NCBI RefSeq assembly: GCF_043290135.1
Contig: NC_134700.1
Span: 158,054,053-158,118,052 of the forward strand
Origin: Rhipicephalus microplus
Lineage: Eukaryota > Arthropoda > Arachnida > Ixodida > Ixodidae
Length of the DNA: 64,000 nt
Reading direction: 5' to 3'
Part shown: one piece after another, positions 22,319 to 33,500 of the stretch
Layout: every line of letters begins with the position of its first letter
Position numbering within the stretch: position 1 is the first letter of the stretch
Position numbers and translations under genes: made by a program
The notes under the pieces: generated by a model
Told to the model about the DNA's origin: nothing
Databases searched by the model: none
Seen by the model: the letters and a program-made list of their open reading frames with translations, nothing else

Positions 22319-22343
22319 CAGGTCAGGAGTGTAGTAGGTCATG
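22319..22343 (-). repeat. Right copy of a perfect 25-bp inverted repeat
   Basis: Exact reverse complement of 9938-9962. Weaker similarity continues to about 22215. It lies about 1.0 kb upstream of transposase locus 3 and 2.2 kb downstream of locus 2. Confidence 0.9.
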
Positions 22344-23354
22344 TGCATGACTGACAGCGAGAAGCTTTCGTCGCTTTCGTCAACGTCGGCTGCGTCGGCG
22401 TTTTCGTGCGTGAGATAACAGGTGGGGCACGTTTTCAAGCGAAGCTTGTTGATTGACATGTTGTTGGTCTTGTTGGGTCATTTTTTCAGAAAACGGTTAC
22501 GCCTGCGCGAATAAGACACCATGCAACAAACATAGAAAGATGCACACACACACGTTGCGCTTCGTGTGTGCGAGTTTGTTTCTTACGTGGCGTCTCATTC
22601 ACGCAGTTGTAACCTTTTTTTGAAGCTTTTAAGGACTGGGAGGTTCGCTAAAAAGAAAGTTTGTGGCTCTATGCGGCGGCTAGACGGGAACATTGTGCAA
22701 CGTATGCAGTATAGCAAAGGCGGCACGGCGTCAAGCCGAGGCGACGCGTGCTGCGTCTGCCACGGACGCGAGCGTCTGTGCGCTGAGCATAGCTGGGCAG
22801 CTAGGTCATAGGCTCGGTGGCTCGGTGCAAAATATTGAGAATCGTTCGCTGGGCCTCGCATGCTTCACAACGCGTTTCCCGAGGGCTCGGAATACGAATA
22901 ATTCTTGGTGTGCCGGAGGCAAATCTGGACTAGCCAAGTGGCCATCATCTTCGTTTCTTCGCTAGCCTTGTGCCACTAGTGCAAGCTGCCCACAAATTTT
23001 TTTGACGTTTGCAATATAATTTTACCGCACAAATATCAACTACGATTTTTCTTCCCAGTGTACTGCTGATACTGCGTACGCACGAAGGTGTTCTAAAGTT
23101 TCCAGGCCGCGATACCATTGCATTACAAGGGATAGCGGCCTGGAAACTTCTGAAGATCTTTGTACGTGGTCTTGACGTATATCTTTGTAAGTCAGAGTTT
23201 TATGGGTCAGAGATGTATCACTGGTTTTGTATTGTGCATCGATTAGCTAATCATTCAAAGGGGTTTGCTGGTACACTTATGACGTGCACAAATCTTTTTC
23301 GTAATTTGACAGCGAAGCATCCACTTACTAACATTTTCAGACCGCGCTGACGCC
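22344..23354. promoter_or_regulatory. Probable promoter side of transposase locus 3, not resolved
   Basis: CpG-rich sequence at about 22370-22960 followed by the ATG at 23355. No specific core promoter element could be defended. Open frames on both strands overlap each other and look like composition artefacts. Confidence 0.3.
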
Positions 23355-26300
23355 ATGCCGTCCGGCGGTCCAAGCTACGGCAGCTACTGCTGTGTATCGT
23401 GGTGCTTCAACAATGGCAGAACCCACAAGAAGCCTGGGACGAGTTTCTTCCGCGTATCACGGGACGGCAGGTGTGTTAAAGCTTTTGTATGGTTTGCATG
23501 TCTGTAGGCTTACTGTTTGTACTTGCTAAGTGAGGGTAACAATAAAAAATCACTATTCAAGCACTTCCCCTTTCAGCTGATAGTTCATTGCCAATGCAGG
23601 ATGAAAGCATGGATGCAGTATGCTGGACGCGATGATCTCCTGAGTAAGCCGGCCAGCCTATTGTACGCAACGTACAGGGTTTGTAGCGACCATTTTACTG
23701 CTCAAAGTTTCATGGACCCTGGGCACACAAGGCTTACAAGAATGGCTGTTCCCAGTGTGCAACCAGCTGCACCATGTAAGTGATTGACTGAAACTCAAAT
23801 ATGTGGAATAGTAGCCACTTGTATTGAATCAGTGGCGACAGTTAACCGTGAAGATTTTTTTATGCCGATGGAGAAACCTCACTACAGAAGTAACACTTGG
23901 AAAGTCTTAAATTCTGTGAATTGTGGGCTATTACCTTCCTAACAGCAGCTTTACATATCTGTCATTTTTTGATTCTCTGGACCTGCGCAACTTGTTTTGA
24001 AAGACTTTAAAGGGCTATTTCACGTTATCTTCAAGCCTGAATGCACATTTACGTATACCTTTCATCAGTGAAAGCTGCCACTGTTGATAATTCCAAAAAT
24101 CACAAATTACTTGTTTCCTAGTTGGTGCCTTCTCTTTTCTTCCACGTTCGACCAATTTATGCGTTTGAAAGAGCTGTTTAAGTTTCCCCATGCTACAAGC
24201 TTTGTAACTTGTACCAACTGCACATATATGCAGGTTCTCTGAGCGTCGCTTCAAGTAGTGACTGTGACATGGCTGCAGAAGCTCCACTGCAAGGTGCGGA
24301 TGAGCTTCAGTTTGTGTTATTTTAAGCCTCTTACTGACACATTGTCGTAATTTCATTTCTTCAGGACCTGCGATAGAGGCTTCAAAAAGCGGCTCCCACA
24401 CATTGAGGTGCCCCGATGAACAGGGTGCGTTCAGTGTCGCGATTTCTTTTTTTTTTTTACCCAAATTGACTGTTGACCAAACCTCTGCAGGTGGCAGCTC
24501 CCTTGTAGCTGGTGAAAGAATTTCTGCTGATTTCGTCTTGCCGGAGAAAACCTTAACCAGTCGTTCAGCTGTCACAAAAGGAACTTGTGTGACCGGTAAG
24601 TTGTATGTTCACTTCAACACCAGAGTGGATTGATATAGAGACTTCCGCAGGCCGCTCGCAAGATTGTTCCGACAGCACTGTCCGAGGCACTGAACAAGCT
24701 TCACAAGACCCTCCAGAAGACGTCTCCGCCAACAGCTCCACGCCTGAGTGCCCTAGAGAAAATGGTGACTATGCTTTTATTGCAGCAGTTTTTAATGTGC
24801 TATTTTATGTTTAGGACATTCTGAGGAAACTATCCTCAAAAGGACACTACGTGTGCACTTACAAAATGTAAGGGTGGGCTATCATTGATTTTCATTTTTT
24901 TTGTGCATTGTCAACATTGTGAATGGTTTGTTTTTAGGTAGTGGAATCGAAAACTTTGTACCACAGAAAGTTGTGCACCTTGGGTCTGAAAGAGCGAGGA
25001 AAGTGCTCGTATGGGATTAGTTGTTCTTCGCTTTTACATCAATTTTTTTGTTTATTGCAGTGCGTTCCTGTGTGCCAGCGACAATGTCTCCATCAATGAA
25101 GTACAAGCAAACCATTAAAAATCTGCAAGCCAAAGTAGCAGCACAGCGGAAAACTATCAAAAGACTGCAGAGACAGCCTCACCAAGCACCGTCATCGACT
25201 TCGAAGGCCCTTGAAGTTATCCGACTGCACGTCACCGAGGAGGTTTTTAAACTTTTTTCTGCACATGTTCGCTTGAGGCCCAAACGCAAGGGCAAGCGGT
25301 TTCCCGTGTGGTTCAAGAAATTCGCTCTTCACTTAAACTTCCGAGGTCCGCGAGCATACCGATTTCTGGCTCCATATTTTTATTTGCCCTCCCGGCGTTC
25401 ATTAAGGAGGTGGCTAGCTAATGTAAAGATGACTCCAGGCATAATTCCAGGAATCCTTTTTTCCATTGCAACAAATACTTAAGCTTGGAATGAACGGGAC
25501 CGAGTGTGCGCTTTAGTTTTCGACGAAATAGCACTCAAAAAGAATTTGTACTATGATGCTGCAAGAGACGTTGTCCAGGGTTTTACAGATGATGGCACTC
25601 ATCGCACTTCAACCATCACTGATCGAGCACTGGTTTTTCTTCTTGTTGGCGTTTCGAGAAAGTGGGTTCAACCGGTTGCTTTTACTATAGGGCACACATC
25701 AACACATTACTGTGTTATGCATAACTTGCTGGTGTCACTCATTTTGGAGCTTAGGAGCATTAATATTGCAGTGAAAGCAGTCATTTGTGACCAGGGCAGT
25801 TCAAATGTAAGTCTCGCTAACCAACTAAGAGTGACTGTAGCAAAGCCTTTTTTTGAAGTTAATGGTGAGCGGGTATATTACATTTTTGATGTTCCGCATT
25901 TAATTAAAACAACGTGCAATAATGTCCAAGCACACAAGTTATACATTGGGGATGACATCGTTAACTGGTCGCACATTGTAAGCCTTTACCAATCCTCACA
26001 TGAGTTGCGGTTGCGATTGGCTCCAAAGTTGACTGAACCGCACGTTCATCAGAAACCTTTTTCTAATATGAAGGTCAGCAGAGCAACTCAGGTCCTCAGT
26101 GCATCAGTTTCGATTGCTATCACGGCAATGGTGTATGCGAAGGTGCTGCCTGCCTCGGCCATCACTACAGCTCAATTTTGTGATCGTATGGACAGGATTT
26201 TCGATGCCTTGAACAGCTCGAGTAAAAAAAGAACTTCGCAAAAGCTGCGGCATGCAATCATAAAAAATGATTCAGAGCTGATTGACTTCCTCCGAGGCCA

Positions 26301-27054
26301 GCTTTCCTGGATTGCATCATGGCAGTTTGTTGGCAGACGTCAACCACAAACCATCGTAGGTTGGCAAATTACAATTCAGGCAATTTGTCAACTATGGGAC
26401 GACCTCTCCAAAAATTACAATTTTGAATACCTGTTAACACGCAGGCTTCAACAGGATCCTCTGGAGAACATATTTGGCCACATTAGGCAAAAACATGGCT
26501 GCAACACCAACCCCAATGTAGCACAATTTATTTGTGGCCTGAAGAACATCTGCATAAGAAAACTCTTCAAGCTGTCAGAATACGGAAATATCGAGGATGA
26601 TGAATGTGACCTCCTCCAGGAGCAGCTCTCGCCATTCTCCCTCACCAGTGCGTCTCTTGTGGATAATGAGGAGTGTGCACAGCCACAGCCTGACGACTTT
26701 CCCGCTCTAGACGATCTCTCTGAACTTGCGACAAACATTCACTCCCATATTATCGATGACTCCGCTGCATATTATGTAGCTGGTTTTCTCATCAAACACT
26801 TCCTTCGGAATGCATGTGACGGTTGCAGTTGCCCACAGTTACTGAAAGACGACAGTGAGACGCTTAAGGGTACCCACCAGTATTTCACAATGCTCAAAGC
26901 ATACCACGTCCCCAGCAAACTTTTTGGGAATCTCACTGTGCCATCAGAAGCAGCTTTTGCATACGTACAACAACTTGAATCTCACTTTCTTGCCATAATT
27001 GAGGCCACTGCACATCACCTGAAAGTGTGCGATGTTTTGTATCACCATCTGTGA
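23355..27054 (+). pseudogene. P-element/THAP9-like transposase, locus 3, one in-frame stop
   Basis: Exons 23355-23470 and 23600-23775 join in phase to a THAP domain: YCCVSWC, then W, VCSDHF and AVPSV. Small linker exons follow at 24234-24293, 24365-24424, 24491-24595 and 24651-24764, all phase 1 at both ends. Two further candidates at 24815-24867 and 24938-25008 do not join the next exon in frame. Exon 25061-27054 holds a basic coiled coil and the transposase core: VFDEIALK, VICDQGSSN, FDVPHLIKTTCNN and QQDPLENIFGHIRQKHG, ending with YYVAGFLIKHFL and CDGCSC. The only break is TAA at 25480-25482 inside that exon, with the same frame on both sides. It could be a pseudogene, a read-through case or an error. 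Confidence 0.85.
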
Positions 27055-28986
27055 AGTGTTGGCGATTTTCATTTCTGCTCTGCTGGGTGTCGCGCGAAGT
27101 TTCTGAAAATGTTTTGCCGGGTTCGTTTATGTTGGCATGTGCGTTTTGTGAACCGAAACTTAGATAGGGTTAGGTTCCAGTCTTCAATCTCGGGCATACA
27201 GCTTGACAAGTTCAAAGGTTAGCAATTAGCAGCGGGTTTACACTAAAGTATTCGAGTAGAGCCGAATCCTGCAATAGCTTTGTTATGCTATTACTTCGTT
27301 ACAGCAGACTTCATTATGGTCTTATATGCTTATATTCAGTTCAACTGGACTTACCACTCCTTCGTTGCATACATTGTTTTGGTTACCCGCTATGAGGAGT
27401 AGGGACACTGTGTATTCGCTCGAAGTGATTTGCATAACCTTAAAAAAAATGTTGGGTATCCTGTCTGTATTTTTGTAGCAAATGCGCGCGAACTGTACAC
27501 TTTACTGTGGGTCGCTTGGTCACTGTGTATGCTTTATCTCTCCAGCTCAAGTAATATATCGATAACAAAACCGCTTGTTGAAATGTCTTCGAGCGGGTAA
27601 GGAGCACAGTATGAAGTGGGCACAGTTCACGTTATCACGCTTTTTGTATTTTAGCTTCTCATCAACCTCCTCATCTCGCCCATAAAAATTTTCAAAAGAA
27701 TACCCAAACTTGTAGCGTTTGATGGGGCTGCGGATGCTGCCATTTTATTTTTATATAGCTTGTGAGTGATAACGTACGATGTAGAGCCTTTGTGAAAAAT
27801 AATGAGCCATAGTGGTTTTCTTCTGCTATTTATTAGCCCTGTAATACCGCTCTTGTAACACCAATTAAGGTCCAAAATTCTGGATAAGTGATGACTACAA
27901 TCTAATTTAGCTCGCAAGTGTCACAGCAACACCCAGACGCAAATCGCTTGGGATCTTAAGTTTTTGATGAAGGCGACGCATAAGAAGAGCCACAAGACCT
28001 GCCAGTGTTGTAGCATAAAGTTTGTCTTTCACGTAGTGAGCAAGCAGCAAAGCCCTACCTTTCTGAGGTCAAGCAGGCATCAAGTCTGCTTTTTTTTTCA
28101 TTTTGGGCTAGCTGTTCTTGAGCACAGCCAGCACACTGCAGCTTTGCCTTTCTGCTATATTGTTTCGTGTGGTTTCTGTGCACTCTTTTTTTCTATGCAT
28201 TATTTTGGTTAACCCCAGGCGTGATTCGCGACTTCATTGCTGTGTATATGTCACTTCTTCCTTCTTCAGTATTGTGTGCTGTTTTTTTGCCATAGATCCT
28301 TACTTACCCACGGGCCCGGTGTGTCATACTTCACCAGCTTCTCGGCTTCTGCCAACTCTAGCGATGTGTGCGTTGTCTGTGTTCTCTCTGTATTTGTTAC
28401 AATATTTGTTACAATTTATTTGTAAGGCGAGATGCATTTGTTGTCTACCTTTGTCATATTGTGCTTTTTATATTCTGAGACTCTACCTTGCCTTTGAATA
28501 AAACATTGCGAATACTCTGTCTCTTTGACTGATATATACATTGATCACTTGTTCCTCCGTGTTTCGAAGGCTATGCAAAGTGTTGCGTTGTTGCACCGTC
28601 CTCCACAGGTGACGCTAGCGACCGAAAACATTCTAAAATAAAGGAGAGAAAGGGTGTGGCAGCCGTTTTTCTTCTCATGCGGCAGGCATCTTCTAGAGGA
28701 GGCGTTGGTGTGGTTTAAAACTCTGCGCGATATAAAATTTTGTTAGTAACAAAGTGAATTAGTGTAACGGAAATCTTCTTTGTAAAAACGTAGTAAACTA
28801 TATTGATTGTCCTACGGCACTCTCGATTACATAGAGTTTCTCACTAAAAATTTGTGATTATGGACGAAAATCTTTTGCCTGTCACAACAATCCAACAGCA
28901 TACAATCCAATCCAAATTGGCACAACAACCATGTCGTCTTGCTGTCCGCGTGTTCGTCATTCGTGGTAAGCGCATCCAAATTAGCA
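27055..28986. other. Intergenic or long 3' UTR of transposase locus 3
   Basis: No gene recognised. An AATAAA at 28497-28502 could end a long 3' UTR of the locus-3 transcript. The last 300 bp probably hold the PWP1 promoter and 5' UTR. Confidence 0.4.
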
Positions 28987-30384
28987 ATGAATTTTGTGCC
29001 GTGTGTAGCTTGGGTTCCTCGAGGAGTAGCCAAGGCGCACCCCGAGAAAATAAAATTGCTCAGTGAACAGCTCAAAGAGCTGATCGAAAGAGGCGTTTCG
29101 AACAACAGCAAGAATGTGGACAGTGCGAGCGACATTGAAGACACCAAAGAAGGAGCATGTGACGATGACATTACGGAAAAGTATGGTCTGGACACTTATG
29201 ATGAAGAAGACAGTTCGGCGCAAGTGGGCAATCTTGACGAACTTGCTGTGTACGCAAACAACGCAGACGACCCCTATTTGGACCCGCAAGATGCCGAAGA
29301 TAGCGAAGAAGAAATAGACGACTTCACCATAAGGTGCACCGACAACTTGATTGCTGTGGCCCGTGTGGATGAAGATACGTGCGCTACCATTGAGGTGTAC
29401 GTCAACAACCACCAGGAAGAGCACCTTTACGTGCACCATGACATTATGCTGCCTGCTTATCCGCTTTGTTTGGAATGGGTGAATTTTGATCCTGCGGATG
29501 CGAATCCTGGCAATTACTTAGCCGTGGGGGACATGACTCCCGTGATCAGTGTTTGGGACTTGGACCTTGTCGACACGTTGGAGCCAGCTTACAAGTTGGG
29601 AAAAAAAGCGAAGAAGAAAAAAGCAGCACTCGGTCACACTGATGCCGTTCTTAGCCTGTCGTGGAATAAGCAAGTTCGGCATTTGCTCGCTAGTGGATCT
29701 GCTGATAACAAAGCACTCGTGTGGGACTTGGACGCAGGTGTTCCAGCCAGGTGTCTCTCAGCGCACAAAGAGAAAGTTCAGTCTGTTTCTTGGCATCCCT
29801 TCGAAAGCCACACATTGCTAACAGGTGCATGTGACAATGCTGTCAAGCTTTGGGACTGCCGAAATACTGACGCCAGCTTCAAGTCGTGGACTGTTAAAGG
29901 CGAGGTAGAAAAAGTCTTATGGAACCACTTTGATCCATTTTACTTCTACGTTAGTACAGACAGTGGTTTTGTCTATAGTTTTGACGCTCGCACAGACCAA
30001 GCCGTATTCACACTCTCGGCACACAGTAAAGGTGTCAGTGGCATGGCACTGAGCGCTTACTGTCCGGGATGTCTCGTCACAGCGTCGGAAGACAAAACGT
30101 TGAAGGTGTGGGATGTATTAGATCACAAACCAGTGTTTGTCTTTGAAAAGGAGGATCTGACTGTTGGGACAGTGCTTACACTTGCCAGCTCTCCAGATGA
30201 ACCTTTTGTGATAGCCATAGGAGGGGACGACAAATCGCTCGGATTTTCAGTGATTGACCTCAAAGAATGGACTGCATTGAGCTGCTTTGAAGGTCGAAAG
30301 ATGCTGAGAGCAGACGTGCAGACAGATGATATGGAGACAGATGCACCTTCAGGAGCACTTGGTGGCCTTTCGCTTGACATTTAA
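28987..30384 (+). CDS. PWP1: Periodic tryptophan protein 1 homolog, WD-repeat protein
   Basis: Nuclear/nucleolar WD40 protein linked in other animals and yeast to ribosome biogenesis and rDNA transcription. The frame gives 465 residues in a single exon, close to the usual size. The N-terminus CVAWVPRGVAKAHPEK matches the family start, so ATG 28987 is preferred over the earlier in-frame ATG-less extension from 28939. An acidic region follows (about residues 45-115), then the family block YVHHDIMLPAYPL (about 150), GNYLAVGDMTPVISVWDLD (about 175-192) and a Lys-rich insert (about 205). WD repeats end in VWDLD (about 246), LWDCR (about 289) and VWDV (about 373). It has no introns here, whereas vertebrate orthologs have many. 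The poly(A) signal AATAAA is at 30446-30451. It is convergent with ANKS6. Confidence 0.95.
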   Translation: MNFVPCVAWVPRGVAKAHPEKIKLLSEQLKELIERGVSNNSKNVDSASDIEDTKEGACDDDITEKYGLDTYDEEDSSAQVGNLDELAVYANNADDPYLDPQDAEDSEEEIDDFTIRCTDNLIAVARVDEDTCATIEVYVNNHQEEHLYVHHDIMLPAYPLCLEWVNFDPADANPGNYLAVGDMTPVISVWDLDLVDTLEPAYKLGKKAKKKKAALGHTDAVLSLSWNKQVRHLLASGSADNKALVWDLDAGVPARCLSAHKEKVQSVSWHPFESHTLLTGACDNAVKLWDCRNTDASFKSWTVKGEVEKVLWNHFDPFYFYVSTDSGFVYSFDARTDQAVFTLSAHSKGVSGMALSAYCPGCLVTASEDKTLKVWDVLDHKPVFVFEKEDLTVGTVLTLASSPDEPFVIAIGGDDKSLGFSVIDLKEWTALSCFEGRKMLRADVQTDDMETDAPSGALGGLSLDI

Positions 30385-30445
30385 TTACAGCTGCTGTAGC
30401 TTACACATGGATTGGCTGAAGATGCCTTGTTGCGCTACAAATGCT

Positions 30446-30451
30446 AATAAA
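30446..30451 (+). terminator. Poly(A) signal of PWP1
   Basis: AATAAA 62 bp after the PWP1 stop codon. Cleavage 10-30 nt downstream would fall at about 30461-30481, overlapping the end of the opposing ANKS6 transcript. Confidence 0.7.
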
Positions 30452-30484
30452 AGCACAGCAAAGTTAGTTCAATTTTAAGCATAT

Positions 30485-30490
30485 TTTATT
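30485..30490 (-). terminator. Poly(A) signal of ANKS6
   Basis: AATAAA on the minus strand, about 90 bp after the ANKS6 stop codon. The expected cleavage region is about 30455-30475. Confidence 0.7.
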
Positions 30491-30578
30491 GTCTTGGCAA
30501 ATGCAAATGTTTTGTAGCAGTGAAGATGACGACAATGTTTGCTTAGTTGGCTTGTACAACCAGAGATTTCACAAATTT

Positions 30579-33500
30579 TTAAGTGGGCCTATGTTTTTGC
30601 AGTTGGCTGATGGCTTCCAGTAGTGCTTCTCTGCTTGCTTCTGTTTCAATACCAATTTCTTCCATGCTCTTTGGGTCTAGATTCACAAATACTTCCCAGT
30701 CAACCTACAAATTAAAAGCCAGTGAGGTTTCAAGGTCATGCAAGTATGCCAGGCCGTACCTCATTTTGTTCAAAGTTTTGAACATATTTGTCTAGACCTA
30801 GTTGTTGTAGAATTTCAGTTACACCTGAAATGGGAAAAAAACATGTAAGTGTTATATGCAACATGTAAAATAAAGCTATTATACACTTAAACGCTGAAAC
30901 TAAAAAAGGATATGCGTGAAAAAAAAAAAAAATGTGGCTGATCCCCCCACATAGGAATCAGCATAACACGAAAGTGAAACGTGTTTTTACAGAAGTCGTT
31001 GAGCATTTATTGCGCATTGTTTCAGAAACAGCAACAAATTGAAAAGTCACATTAGGGACGGCAAGCACGCTTGAAATTAGCATGCACAGAACAAGTGCGG
31101 ACTAACAACCGTCACAGCTCGACATTTAAAGCGTGCTGTTCAAACAAAGAAAGACACGAAATGAGCGCACAAATATACACAGGACAAGCGCGGACAGCTG
31201 TCACTATTCTTCCTGCATTATGTGTCAACAGCGCACTCCTTTCGTAAGTGCAGCCGTGGCAGCATGTACAGTGGCCTTGGTACTCTCCCGAATACAAGTC
31301 TGATAAGCAAGCGCGTGCGCAGGTGAGACCACGCTCCGTGAAGGTGACGACCTTTAGAGTGTGCCGAACATGAGCCTGTCGCACCATTTCGCCACTGATG
31401 TACGAAAACGTGCTAAAGTTTTGAAGCTCTGAGGACTGTCGAACAATGTATGGTGTATATAAATAGCTTGCCGTTAGCTCTTCTGACAACGTACCCTTTA
31501 TGGCCTAGTGGTTAGCACTGCGTGCTGAGAATTGAGAAGTTGCTGGTTCGATTTTGCACGACAGTTGTTTTCCTTCTGTTGTTTTTTTCTTTCCAGTCTC
31601 TTAGTATATAATATATTTTTTAACGTCACTTCTGTGATGGAAGTACGTCATCTCCACACGCACTGAATACCAAGCTATCTCTTCGTATTTGGCCCGATAA
31701 GTCTTGGTTCATAATATTCCCGTCCTAGCATCAAACAGTAGAAACTACCCCTAGAATTATCATAGATTTTAGGGGCGAAGCTTCTTAAAGCGGCACCCGT
31801 TTGTCCCTCGTAGTCGTAATCGTAGTGTGTAACCAGTCTTACCTTTTGACCTGCAAAGTGGTGCCGGTGGGAGAATTCTCCTGTGTGTTGTTGAACAATA
31901 AAAAATTCGCAGCGTGCGCGTTAACTAAAAGCCGCATCCTGTCTATCATTCCCCGTTAGCAGCCATTGGCATGTGCATTGCGCACTATCTGGCAAGAAAG
32001 GGTTGCTATGTTATACTCGCTTGGCGTAACCTCCTTGGTTTTAGGAAGGTTTAGCGAGCGTTGGGCCACAGTGCCATGAATACAGTGGACTAGTATATAC
32101 CATGAACTCGAGGTGGTTAAAGGTGGGAAATGGACACGAAGCACAAGCGGTAAGAAAGTGTGCGTGTGCTACCTCTCGTTTAGTCCTTGGAATGTCCACT
32201 GGATGGCGGTGCTTCTATATGCGGAATATATGATGAAAAGATGCGAGATGGTGGTACTTGGAGTGTTGACTAGATGGACGAACCGACACACAGACAGATG
32301 CATGAACGGACGCATGGATGGCTGCACGGACAGATGAATGCATAGACGGATGCAGGGGTGAATGCATGGCCGAACGCACGGATGGACGCACAAACAGATG
32401 CACGGACGGAAACAAGAACGAATGGACGGACGGATGCTTCGCCCCACTCTCCATCATTCACCCCGTAGATATGCTGCCATTTTTTTTTTCACAACTTGAA
32501 AAAAGGTATTGAGGCCACAGACTAGTTTCTTCACATCAGTGCATTTTCATATGTAGGCTCGAAAGACAAACAAGTAGGTAAAGAAGGAGTAATCTATTTC
32601 ACATACCTGGGGGCCCTGGCTTATTGCAGGGAGGTGGTTTCAAATGTCGAAGAAAAATTGGTTCAGTGGCCTTTCTCATAATCTGCATGAGAAGTGAATG
32701 TTTGTCCATAACAGCTCATTCTTTATTGATCTTTTGATATACAGCTGTACCTTCTGTGTTTGTGCTTGGGCAGTATCATCAGGCATAGCTGCTGGGGTGG
32801 CTTCAAGCATTTTTGCGTAGTTTGGAAGTGACGGAGGTGCTGCTCTGAATACAGCATCTACTTCAGGAAAAGTCTGCAGAAAGACAAGGTATGTCAAATA
32901 GGATATAACTGTCATTTGGCGGCATATACTCTACTGTCAAAGGGAAGACCAAACTAGTACATCAGAAGTGACTACATTTTCTCTAGAATATGTATCTGGC
33001 AGTAACTTTTTACCATTATAGGTCTGCCTAACAAATCACATTAGGCCCAATATTTTTGTCAAGTTGACAATGCATCCAAGTTATATTGCTTTGAATACTG
33101 AGTGCCAACGTGACATTTTTCATGTAGAAAAAAATTCGAAGGCAGATTGCTGTAATAATTTACTATAGGTTTTTTTTTTACAAACCAGTTTTGTTTTAAG
33201 TGTACCAGAGGTAGATATATTATGGCATAAGTCATTTTCTCATACTGTTTGTAATCACTGCACCTGCTACACATGCGCATCACTTTAATAATTGCTCTTA
33301 TTAATTTTTTGATGAACAATGACACACCTAGCATTTTTACAATGGAAATTTGTTATGTCATGATGTAATGATAATGCCAATGACATAAAACATATTAATG
33401 AATGAGTAACTTTATTGCTAAATTAAACTGTATAGTATCTTACAAGTGTTTATGAACTTTCATATTTCCTAATTGTGATTATTTTATGATTAAAAAATAT

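Noticed and set aside
24015..24575. 186-codon open frame on the minus strand
   Set aside because: It runs antisense over the small exons and introns of transposase locus 3, has no recognisable domain and contains low-complexity Lys runs.
24815..25008. Two extra exons of transposase locus 3
   Set aside because: Splice-like ends exist, but joining them to the exon at 25061 shifts the frame to a stop; the direct join 24764 to 25061 is in frame.
32169..32461. Cys/His/Pro-rich frames on the minus strand
   Set aside because: They arise from the degenerate GGACGGATGCA minisatellite.
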